A stretch of 5,407 nucleotides of DNA, from NCBI GenBank assembly GCA_003517725.1, contig DOZZ01000238.1, positions 1 through 5,407 of the forward strand. The letters run 5' to 3'. This document shows, piece by piece, positions 1 to 5,407 of the stretch; positions within the stretch are counted from its first letter, which is position 1; each line of letters opens with the position of its first letter. The position numbers were made by a program, and so were the translations under genes. Source of the stretch: Bryobacterales bacterium (lineage in GTDB: Bacteria > Acidobacteriota > Terriglobia > Bryobacterales > Bryobacteraceae). The notes beneath the pieces are model-generated. The model was not told the DNA's origin, made no database searches, and was given only the letters and a program-made list of their open reading frames with translations.

Positions 1-1224
1 GTCGAGGAGGTGCTCGCGTCCACCACGTTCGTCGACATGCACACGCACCTGTTTGCCCCGGGCTTCGGACCGTTGGGGCTGTGGGGCATCGACGACCTGC
101 TGACGTATCACTACCTGGAAGCGGAGCTTTTTCGCTTTTCCGGTGTGCCGCCCGATCAGTATTGGGAGCTGACCAAAACGGCGCGGGCGGACCTGATCTG
201 GCGCACGCTCTTCGTCGAGAATACGCCTTTATCCGAGGCGACTCGCGGCGTAGTGGCGGCGCTGCATGGGTTGGGACTTGACACTGGAGCGGCCGACCTG
301 AAATCCATACGGCAGTTTTTCCAGGCGCAGGATTTCTCGACGCATCTGTCGCGCGTGTTCGAACTGGCGGGGGTGCGCAGCGTGGTCATGACGAACGATC
401 CGCTGGATCCCGCGGAGGCCGCGGTTTGGGAGCAGGGCATCGCGCCCGATCCGCGTTTCCAGGCCGCACTGCGGCTGGACCGGATCCTGAACGACTGGAA
501 GGCGCATGCGCCCGCGCTCGCCGCGCAGGGCTTCGCCGTGGAAGCCGATACCGGCGGCAACACTTTGGCCGAGCTGCAGCGCTTTCTGGTGCGCTGGTGC
601 GATCGCGCGAAGCCGGTTTATATGGCCGTGTCGCTGCCCGACACGTTCGCGTTTCCGGCTTCCGACGTCCGGCACAAAATTCTGACAGGCGCGGTTCTGC
701 CGGTGTGCCGCGAGCGCAAGATTCCGCTGGCGCTTATGGTCGGCGTGCGGCGGCAAGTGAATCCAAAGCTGCGTTTGGCGGGCGATGGCTCGGGGCAGGC
801 GGATCTGCGCGCGATCGACGCGTTATGCCGCGACTTTCCGGAGAATCGCTTTCTGGCGACCGTGCTGAGCCGCGAAAATCAACATGAGCTGTGCATCGCG
901 GCGCGCAAATTCAGTAACCTGCTGCCGTTCGGCTGTTGGTGGTTTTTGAATAACCCGTCGGTGGTGGAAGAGATCACGCGCGAGCGGCTGGAGATGCTGG
1001 GGGCCAGCTTCATCCCGCAACACTCGGACGCGCGCATTCTGGAGCAGCTGATCTACAAGTGGCGCAACACGCGCCGGACGATCGCGCCCATTCTGGCACA
1101 GGTGTACCAATTGCTGATAGAGGATGGACGGGCCGTGTCGCGCGAGACTATCGAGCGCGATGTGGAGCGCCTGTTTCGCGGTAATTTTGAGCGCTGGGCC
1201 GGCGTGAGCGGGAACGGCGCTTAG
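1..1224 (+). CDS. Uronate (glucuronate) isomerase-like amidohydrolase-superfamily protein, 5'-partial
   Basis: Likely a relative of UxaC, which interconverts D-glucuronate/D-fructuronate (or galacturonate/tagaturonate) in the cytosol. The frame is open to the left edge. The first possible start is a GTG at 10, but GAGGAG abuts it with no spacer, so the true start is probably upstream and the gene is cut. Counting that GTG as residue 1, the protein has 404 residues. It shows the strand-1 metal motif HTH (H11, H13), a His-Tyr pair (H34-Y35), the block ADLIWRTLFVE (60-70), MTNDPLDP (127-134, matching the family's TTDDPxD), GCWWF (308-312) and HSDAR (338-342), with D340 and R342 matching the catalytic Asp-x-Arg. 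UxaC is usually about 470 residues, so this is a short form. Where UxaC has LHIGA-R, this protein reads LMVGVRR (242-248), so a conserved His appears to be Met. Family membership is strong; the exact substrate is unproven. It converges on and overlaps the lactate permease gene. Confidence 0.8.
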   Translation, partial: VEEVLASTTFVDMHTHLFAPGFGPLGLWGIDDLLTYHYLEAELFRFSGVPPDQYWELTKTARADLIWRTLFVENTPLSEATRGVVAALHGLGLDTGAADLKSIRQFFQAQDFSTHLSRVFELAGVRSVVMTNDPLDPAEAAVWEQGIAPDPRFQAALRLDRILNDWKAHAPALAAQGFAVEADTGGNTLAELQRFLVRWCDRAKPVYMAVSLPDTFAFPASDVRHKILTGAVLPVCRERKIPLALMVGVRRQVNPKLRLAGDGSGQADLRAIDALCRDFPENRFLATVLSRENQHELCIAARKFSNLLPFGCWWFLNNPSVVEEITRERLEMLGASFIPQHSDARILEQLIYKWRNTRRTIAPILAQVYQLLIEDGRAVSRETIERDVERLFRGNFERWAGVSGNGA

Positions 1225-1236
1225 GGCGCCCAGCGC
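1191..1236. repeat. Inverted repeat spanning the convergent stop codons (candidate bidirectional terminator)
   Basis: GCGCTGGGC at 1191-1199 and its exact reverse complement GCCCAGCGC at 1228-1236 form a 9-bp GC-rich stem around a 28-nt loop that holds both stop codons. A competing smaller hairpin, GGCGC (1216-1220) with GCGCC (1226-1230), has a 5-nt loop TTAGG. Neither is followed by a T-run on either strand, so this is not a classic intrinsic terminator. Both arms are coding: each encodes Arg-Trp-Ala near the C-terminus of its own protein, so the symmetry could be coincidental. With no intergenic space, any terminator must lie within coding sequence, and this is the best candidate seen. Confidence 0.3.
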
Positions 1237-2843
1237 GGCCACAGGTAGACGTAGCCCGTCACGATCGCGCCGATGACGCTGGCCAGGAGAACGCTGTGGC
1301 CAAGCGTGAACTGAAACAGCTTGCTCTCTTCGCGGCCTTGCATGCCGCTGGCGGCGGAAGCTACGGCCACGCTGGTCAGGCTGATCATCTTGCCCATCAC
1401 GCCGCCGCTCGAATTGGAGGCGGCCATCAACACCGGGTTCATGCCCAGGCGATTCGCGCTCACCACCTGTAAATAGCCGAATAGCGCGTTGGCCGAGGTG
1501 TCGCTGCCGGTGAGGAACACGCCCAGCCAGCCCAGTAGCGCGCTGAAAAAGGGAAAGGCCGCGCCGGTGGCGGCGAACGCCAGACCCAGCGTGGCTGTCG
1601 CGCCGCAGTAGTTCATCAGAAACGCCAGCGCCAGCACGCAGGCGAGCGTCAGTTCGGCCTTGCGCAACTGGCGGAAGGTGGCGGCCACCACACTCAGAAA
1701 AGCCCGAAAGCTCATGCGCAAGACGGCGGCCGAGGCCAGCGCCGCAAAGAGGCAGGATGTGCCCGATGCGGCCAGCCAGTTCAGCGCGTAGACTGCCGGG
1801 TAAGGTGTGGGGCGAGCCGTCACCGGCGGCACGCGTAAGATGCGGTTGTGCAGGCCGGGCCATGGAATCATGACGGTGGCCTGCTGCAACAGGCGCTGCA
1901 CCGGCTGGTAGCCCCACAGCAGAACGAAAAGGACCAGCAACCCGTACGGCGCCCACGCCAGCAGGGCCTGCCGCTTGGTAAAAGGCTCATGCACGACCGT
2001 GACTGTGCTTTCGCCGGCCATGCGAAACGCGTCCTTCGGCTTCCAGACGCGAAACAGCACTACTAACCCGACCATGGCCGCCAAGGATGCCAGAATGTCG
2101 GTCAGTTCCGGTCCGATGAAATTGGACACGGCAAACTGGGTTGCCGCAAACGCAACGCCGCACACCGCGGCGGCCGGCAACACACCGCGCAGCGCGCGCC
2201 AGCCGCCCATCACCATCACTAGATAGCCGGGGATGAAGAGCGAAACCGGCGCGCAGATGCGGCCCACGCCGGCGCTCAAACGCCCCAGCGGCAGGGAGGT
2301 GATGGCGGCCAGCGTGGTGAGCGGAATGCCGATGGAGCCGAACGCCACCGGCGCGGTGTTGGCCAGCAGACAGATGGCCGCGGCATAGAACGGCGTAAAG
2401 CCCAAGCCGGTCAGCATGGCCGCGGCGACCGCGACCGGCGTACCGAAGCCCGCCGCGCCTTCGAGAAAAGCGCCGAAGGCGAAAGCGATCAGCAGGGCCT
2501 GCAGGCGGCGGTCCTGCGTCAGGGTACTCAGAGAGGCTTTGAGGACGGAGAAATATCCCATGTGGATCGTGATGTTGTAGAGCAGGATGGCGTTGAAGAC
2601 GATCCAGCCGATCGGGAACAGCCCGAAGGCCGCGCCATAGGTCACGGCCGCCAGCAGCGGGACGACGGGCATGCGATAGACCAGGAGAGCCGTCAGAATG
2701 GCCGCGCCCAGGCCGATGGACGCGGCCAGCCACGCGGGCTTGCGCAAAACTCCCAGCAGGAGAACCAGAACGAAGACCGGGGCGGCCGCCGCGAGGGCCG
2801 AGAGGGCGAGACCTGAGAGCGGTAAATAATGGTGTTGCCACAT
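1221..2843 (-). CDS. lctP: L-lactate permease (LctP/LldP family), complete
   Basis: An inner-membrane carrier of the lactate permease family, which imports L-/D-lactate and often glycolate with protons. Its 540 residues fit the family (E. coli LldP and GlcA are about 550-560). Family blocks appear in order: N-terminal MWQxxYxPL, FLEGAAGFGTP (127-136), NTAPVAFGSIGIP (162-174), PGLHNRILRVPP (329-340), NYCGATATLGLAF (411-423), TGSDTSANALFG (445-456) and NSSGGVMGKMIS (477-488). Hydrophobic stretches suggest about 12-14 membrane helices, with a hydrophilic loop around 266-292. The ATG at 2843 is firmly set: an in-frame TGA lies 15 nt upstream with no start codon between. No Shine-Dalgarno sequence sits at normal spacing; the nearest good match, GGGCGGTGAT, ends 14 nt from the ATG inside a hairpin. 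It follows the TIM-barrel gene after 53 bp and is probably the last gene of the etf operon. Its TAA shares bases with the TAG of the convergent gene. Lactate versus glycolate preference cannot be told from sequence. Confidence 0.95.
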   Translation of the reverse strand: MWQHHYLPLSGLALSALAAAAPVFVLVLLLGVLRKPAWLAASIGLGAAILTALLVYRMPVVPLLAAVTYGAAFGLFPIGWIVFNAILLYNITIHMGYFSVLKASLSTLTQDRRLQALLIAFAFGAFLEGAAGFGTPVAVAAAMLTGLGFTPFYAAAICLLANTAPVAFGSIGIPLTTLAAITSLPLGRLSAGVGRICAPVSLFIPGYLVMVMGGWRALRGVLPAAAVCGVAFAATQFAVSNFIGPELTDILASLAAMVGLVVLFRVWKPKDAFRMAGESTVTVVHEPFTKRQALLAWAPYGLLVLFVLLWGYQPVQRLLQQATVMIPWPGLHNRILRVPPVTARPTPYPAVYALNWLAASGTSCLFAALASAAVLRMSFRAFLSVVAATFRQLRKAELTLACVLALAFLMNYCGATATLGLAFAATGAAFPFFSALLGWLGVFLTGSDTSANALFGYLQVVSANRLGMNPVLMAASNSSGGVMGKMISLTSVAVASAASGMQGREESKLFQFTLGHSVLLASVIGAIVTGYVYLWPRWAP

Positions 2844-2848
2844 GGATT

Positions 2849-2866
2849 GGCGATGATATCACCGCC
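2849..2866 (-). promoter_or_regulatory. Near-palindrome/hairpin immediately upstream of lctP (candidate operator or translational control)
   Basis: The 18-bp element reads GGCGGTGATATCATCGCC on the mRNA-sense strand, 5 nt before the lctP ATG. It is a DNA palindrome with a perfect TGATATCA core and GGCG/CGCC arms, broken by one mismatched pair. In RNA that mismatch becomes a G-U wobble, giving a 7-bp stem with an AUAU loop. The 5' arm contains most of GGGCGGTGAT (2858-2867), which matches 8 of 10 positions of AGGAGGTGAT but is too far from the ATG for normal use. It may therefore be a regulator half-site pair or a structure that affects ribosome access. Function is inferred only. Confidence 0.35.
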
Positions 2867-2896
2867 CGGATGTGGATTCGTTGCGAGCGCTGGCCT

Positions 2897-3730
2897 TCAG
2901 GCTGCGATGCCGGCTTTTTGCAGCACGGCGCGGCTGTACTCCAGGCCCATGCGCGCGGCCTCTTCGGGTGTTTTGTCTTTGAGACGGCCGAAGACTTCGA
3001 CACTTAACGCGTCTTCGTAGCCGATCTTCTTCAACGCGCCTAACAAGCCCTGCAGGTTGATCACGCCTTCGCCCGGCAGCAGGCGCTCGTTGTCCTTCAC
3101 CTTCTCGGGCGGCAGCGGCGCGGCGTCGTCGAAGTGCACGTGGACGATGCGGTCTTTGCCCGCGCGCACGATGTCCTCGGGCGTGGCGCCGGCGTGGTGC
3201 CAATGCCAGGCGTCGAGCAACAGGCCGACGTTCGAGCCGCACTCTTTGGCGAATTCGAGCATGTCCGGCATGCGCCAGATGAATTCGTTGGGGAACGCCC
3301 GGCGCAGGTGTAAGGGACCCAGGAACTCCAGGCCCAGGCGCACGTGCGAGCGCGCCAGGATGTTGGCGATTTCGGTGAAGCGTTGTTTATACAGGCGGCG
3401 CAGCTCGTCTTTGGGCTTGTCGCTCGACGGCATGATGTAAGTGACCATGCGCGGGCAACCGATGGCCGCGGCAAAAGGGGCCGAGTCTTCGAGGCCCGCC
3501 AGCGTCTGCTTGAACGCGGCGTCGTCTTTCCGAAATTCCACCGGCAGGTCGATCGCGGCGGGCTTCAGATGCAGCCCGGACAGCAGCTCGCGGGTCGCCT
3601 TGACGCCTGCCTGCATGGCCGGCTTCAGCATCACATCCACGCCCGGATAGCCCACCTTGGCGGCCAGTTTGGGGAATTCGGGCCATGGCACGCGGCCACC
3701 CAGCAACACGCTGTTGAGTGCTAGAAACAT
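2897..3730 (-). CDS. Sugar phosphate isomerase/epimerase-type TIM barrel (AP endonuclease 2/xylose isomerase-like family)
   Basis: A predicted soluble (beta/alpha)8 metalloenzyme of the family that includes D-tagatose 3-epimerase, hydroxypyruvate isomerase and the inositol enzymes IolE/IolI. Its 277 residues are the usual size. The divalent-metal ligands can be seen: E135 in RLGLEFLGP, D173 with H176 in LLLDAWHWHH, H199 in IVHVHFDDA, and E245 in LSVEVFGR. The segment R216-LLPGEG (216-222) is the usual Arg plus PGEG before the last barrel strands. There is no signal peptide or membrane segment. The ATG at 3730 is supported by AAGGTG at good spacing inside the end of etfA. It lies 3 bp after etfA and 53 bp before lctP, so it is almost certainly co-transcribed with both. 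Metal-dependent isomerase or epimerase chemistry is likely; the substrate (ketose, hydroxy-acid or sugar acid) is not identifiable. Many proteins of this fold are annotated only at family level. Confidence 0.88.
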   Translation of the reverse strand: MFLALNSVLLGGRVPWPEFPKLAAKVGYPGVDVMLKPAMQAGVKATRELLSGLHLKPAAIDLPVEFRKDDAAFKQTLAGLEDSAPFAAAIGCPRMVTYIMPSSDKPKDELRRLYKQRFTEIANILARSHVRLGLEFLGPLHLRRAFPNEFIWRMPDMLEFAKECGSNVGLLLDAWHWHHAGATPEDIVRAGKDRIVHVHFDDAAPLPPEKVKDNERLLPGEGVINLQGLLGALKKIGYEDALSVEVFGRLKDKTPEEAARMGLEYSRAVLQKAGIAA

Positions 3731-3733
3731 TGG

Positions 3734-4708
3734 CTATTTCACCTTTTCGAGGGCTTCGATCAAAGCCGGCACTACCTGGAACAGATCGCCCACAATGCCG
3801 TAGTCGGCCACTTCAAAGATGGGCGCTTCGGGGTCTTTGTTGATCGCGACCACGGTCTTCGAGCCCTTCATGCCGACCAGGTGCTGGATGGCGCCGGAGA
3901 TGCCCACTGCCACATACATTTTGGGCGCGACGGTCTGCCCGGAACTGCCGACCTGGCGCTCCATGGGCATCCAGCCGTTGTCGCAGATGGGCCGTGACGC
4001 CGCCATTTCGGCGCCTAATGCCTGCGCCAGCTTCTCGATCAGCGGCAGATTTTCGGGCTCCTTGATGCCGCGTCCGACGGACACGATGATGTCGGCCGCC
4101 GTCAAATCCACGGCGCGCGCCGACTCGCGGAATAACTCGCCGGGCTTGACGCGCACCTGGGCTGCGTCGATCGCGGGCTCGAACAGTTCGACGGGCGCCG
4201 TGCCGCTCTCTCGCGCGTCGCCTCGATACGCTCCGGCTTGCAGCGACGCCAGGAAGGGCGGCTCGCCGGCAAAACTGAAATCGGCGTTGAGCTTGCCCTG
4301 GAACAGTTGCCGCGTGAACGTCACCCGGCCGCTTTCGCTGTGATGGCCAACGGCGTCGCTCAGCAAAACACGGCCCAGCGCGGTGGCCAGTTTGGGCGCG
4401 TAGTCGCGTACCTGATAGGTGTGGGGGAAGAGCACCAGCGTGGCGCTCGCTTTGGCGATCACTTGCGCCAGCGCCACACATGTGGCGTCGGCCGTGTATT
4501 CCCGCAGTAGCTCGTGCTCCACGCGATACACGCCGGCCAGTTGATTCGCCGCTACCTCGGCCGCCACCGCGTCGAGGCCGTGACCCAGCAGCGCGGCATG
4601 CACCGGCTGATTGGTCTCGCGGCCGATCTGCTGCGCAGCCGCCAGCGTCTCGAGCGACATGCGGTGCAGTGCGCCACCGCGCTGTTCCAGTACGGCCAGG
4701 ATGCTCAT
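3734..4708 (-). CDS. etfA: Electron transfer flavoprotein, alpha subunit
   Basis: The FAD-binding subunit of the EtfAB heterodimer, which takes electrons from cytosolic flavin dehydrogenases and passes them to a membrane quinone reductase or, in bifurcating types, splits them between two acceptors. Its 324 residues are a normal length. The N-terminal nucleotide-binding-like domain spans about 1-190 and the FAD domain about 200-324. The FAD domain carries VGRGI (211-215), ASRPICDNGW (237-246), QVGSSGQTV (252-260), the EtfA signature from MYVAVGISGAIQH to VVAIN (264-290), KDPEAPIF (291-298) and DYGIVGDLFQVVP (302-314). All expected FAD contacts appear present, including R239 and the SGAIQH loop. 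The ATG at 4708 overlaps the etfB stop as ATGA, indicating translational coupling; GAGG at 4719-4722 is a plausible ribosome site. Whether the pair bifurcates electrons cannot be decided by eye. Confidence 0.97.
   Translation of the reverse strand: MSILAVLEQRGGALHRMSLETLAAAQQIGRETNQPVHAALLGHGLDAVAAEVAANQLAGVYRVEHELLREYTADATCVALAQVIAKASATLVLFPHTYQVRDYAPKLATALGRVLLSDAVGHHSESGRVTFTRQLFQGKLNADFSFAGEPPFLASLQAGAYRGDARESGTAPVELFEPAIDAAQVRVKPGELFRESARAVDLTAADIIVSVGRGIKEPENLPLIEKLAQALGAEMAASRPICDNGWMPMERQVGSSGQTVAPKMYVAVGISGAIQHLVGMKGSKTVVAINKDPEAPIFEVADYGIVGDLFQVVPALIEALEKVK
3740..3745 (-). promoter_or_regulatory. Ribosome binding site of the TIM-barrel isomerase/epimerase gene
   Basis: AAGGTG on the minus strand, 9 nt before the ATG at 3730. 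It lies inside the last codons of etfA, so translation of the isomerase gene probably depends on, or is coupled to, etfA translation. It supports the chosen start. Confidence 0.6.
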
Positions 4709-5407
4709 AGCACGCGCGCCTCGAACTTCAATTTTTCGACCAGCTGGGCGGCTGCTTCTTTGGGCGGTCCGTCGAAGATCTGCGAGCGTTTGGTGCGCTC
4801 CGGCAGATACACACGCTCCAGCGTCACGCCGTCCACTGCCGTCACGCCGAGTTCCGCCGCCTGTACCGTTTTCAGCTCTTTGGTCTTGGCTTTCTTGATG
4901 CCCATCAGCGTCGCGTAGCGCAGTTTGTTGCTGCCCGACTGCATCGTCAATAGCGCCGGCAGCGGCATCTCGACGTGCTGGAACCAGCCATCCTCAAGCT
5001 CGCGCTTCAAGGTCAGCCGGCCGGCCTCAATCTGCACGTCCATAATGATCGTCGCGTGCGGCAGGCCCAGCAGTTCGGCCACGATCACGCCGGTTTGCCC
5101 GCTGCCGGCATCGTCCGATTGCAGGCCGGTCAGCACCAGGTCGGGCTGCTCCTGTTGGAGCGCGGCAGCCAGTAGTTTCGCGGTCTCGAGCGGATTCGTC
5201 TCGCCGCTCTCGGACTGTTCCACGTGGATGGCGCGGTCGGCGCCTTTGGCCAGCGCCTCACGAATGGTTTGCGCCGCGCGCGGCGGACCCAGGCTCAGCA
5301 CAACGCACTCGCCGCCGTGTTTTTCCTTCAACTGCAGCCCGGCCTCCAGAGCGTAAGCGTCGGGCTCGTTGATTTCGTAGCTCAGGTCGGCGGCTTCGAT
5401 CCACGTG
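4705..5407 (-). CDS. etfB: Electron transfer flavoprotein, beta subunit, N-terminus cut by the window edge
   Basis: Partner of EtfA; in standard ETFs this subunit binds AMP and carries the loop that docks to dehydrogenases. The frame is open to the right edge: 233 residues are visible, beginning TWIEAADLSYEINEPDAYAL. EtfB is normally about 250-260 residues, so roughly 25 are missing. A TTG at 5331 is an internal Leu (visible residue 26), not the start. Counting visible residues: YEINEPDAYALE (10-21), VLSLGPPRA (36-44), the nucleotide-binding stretch LTGLQSDDAGSGQTG (92-106), LGLPHATIIMDV (113-124), the EtfB signature region KRELEDG to PLPALLTMQSG (134-158), and the partner-recognition loop NKLRYATLMGIKKAK (160-174). 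It ends with a TGA overlapping the etfA ATG. It is the first visible gene of the leftward operon; its promoter and start lie outside the window. The loop reads SDDAGSGQTG rather than the DGDTAQ-type sequence I associate with many bifurcating ETFs, a weak hint against bifurcation. Confidence 0.95.
   Translation of the reverse strand, partial: TWIEAADLSYEINEPDAYALEAGLQLKEKHGGECVVLSLGPPRAAQTIREALAKGADRAIHVEQSESGETNPLETAKLLAAALQQEQPDLVLTGLQSDDAGSGQTGVIVAELLGLPHATIIMDVQIEAGRLTLKRELEDGWFQHVEMPLPALLTMQSGSNKLRYATLMGIKKAKTKELKTVQAAELGVTAVDGVTLERVYLPERTKRSQIFDGPPKEAAAQLVEKLKFEARVL

Larger units (their letters stand above)
1221..5407 (-). other. Probable operon etfB-etfA-isomerase/epimerase-lctP
   Basis: Four same-strand genes with junctions of a 4-bp overlap, 3 bp and 53 bp, and no convincing terminator or promoter between them. 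The first two genes are coupled by ATGA, and the third has its ribosome site inside the second. The 53-bp gap before lctP carries a small hairpin without a T-run, so read-through to lctP is likely. The content (electron-transfer flavoprotein plus lactate permease) suggests oxidation of imported lactate or another 2-hydroxy acid. The operon probably extends beyond the right edge. Confidence 0.75.

Noticed and set aside
10..12. GTG as the true start of the uronate isomerase-like gene
   Set aside because: The frame stays open to base 1 and GAGGAG abuts the GTG with no spacer; an upstream start outside the window is more likely, though this is not proven.
823..1956. Long open frame on the minus strand (377 codons) overlapping lctP and the uronate isomerase-like gene
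   Set aside because: It has low-complexity Arg/Ala/Gly-rich translation with no family motif. It lies across two genes with strong family matches and is explained by high GC.
2853..2858. TATCAT on the minus strand as a possible -10 box for a separate lctP promoter
   Set aside because: The hexamer about 17 bp upstream (ACGAAT) does not resemble a -35 box, and the implied transcript would start at about the ATG.
2897..2930. Possible terminator at the end of the TIM-barrel gene
   Set aside because: Only short GC pairings such as GCCT/AGGC with a 2-nt loop are present, with no T-run.
1987..3003. Long open frame on the minus strand (338 codons) across the lctP 5' half and the end of the TIM-barrel gene
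   Set aside because: It is Arg/Gly/His-rich with no recognisable domain, and is an out-of-frame shadow of lctP.
5329..5331. TTG as the start codon of etfB
   Set aside because: The conserved EtfB residues TWIEAADLSYEINEPDAYAL lie upstream of it in the same open frame, so it is an internal Leu.

Overview
The window is GC-rich, densely coding bacterial DNA with no RNA gene, mobile element, CRISPR array or long non-coding gap. The gene families and the style of the proteins (a short uronate-isomerase-like protein, an EtfB with the run YEINEPDAYALE, and an EtfA/EtfB pair beside a lactate permease) suggest an acidobacterium of the Solibacter/Bryobacter type. That placement is an impression from family resemblance, not a computed result.

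Layout. One gene runs rightward from the left edge (1-1224, 5' end cut off): a uronate (glucuronate) isomerase-like member of the amidohydrolase superfamily. The rest (1221-5407) is a leftward set of four genes, read from the right edge: etfB (N-terminus cut off), etfA, a sugar-phosphate isomerase/epimerase-type TIM barrel, and an L-lactate permease (lctP/lldP family). etfB and etfA overlap by ATGA, etfA and the TIM-barrel gene are 3 bp apart, and lctP follows after 53 bp. This looks like one operon whose promoter lies beyond the right edge. The rightward gene and lctP converge and overlap by 4 bp, so their stop codons share bases.

How the genes may work together. LctP would import lactate or a related 2-hydroxy acid such as glycolate. 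EtfAB would accept electrons from a flavin dehydrogenase and pass them on. This resembles the known lactate-oxidation clusters in which etfB, etfA, an FAD-dependent lactate dehydrogenase, a racemase and a lactate permease sit together (lctBCDEF of Acetobacterium woodii). Here no dehydrogenase is visible; it would have to be upstream of etfB or elsewhere. The isomerase/epimerase lies between the electron-transfer pair and the permease, and its substrate cannot be read from sequence. The convergent gene hints at sugar-acid metabolism nearby, but it is on the opposite strand and need not be functionally linked.

No clearly new system is visible. The items most worth a second look are the combined etf/epimerase/permease operon, an apparently missing active-site histidine in the uronate isomerase-like protein, a hairpin just upstream of the lctP start, and the inverted repeat across the overlapping stop codons.
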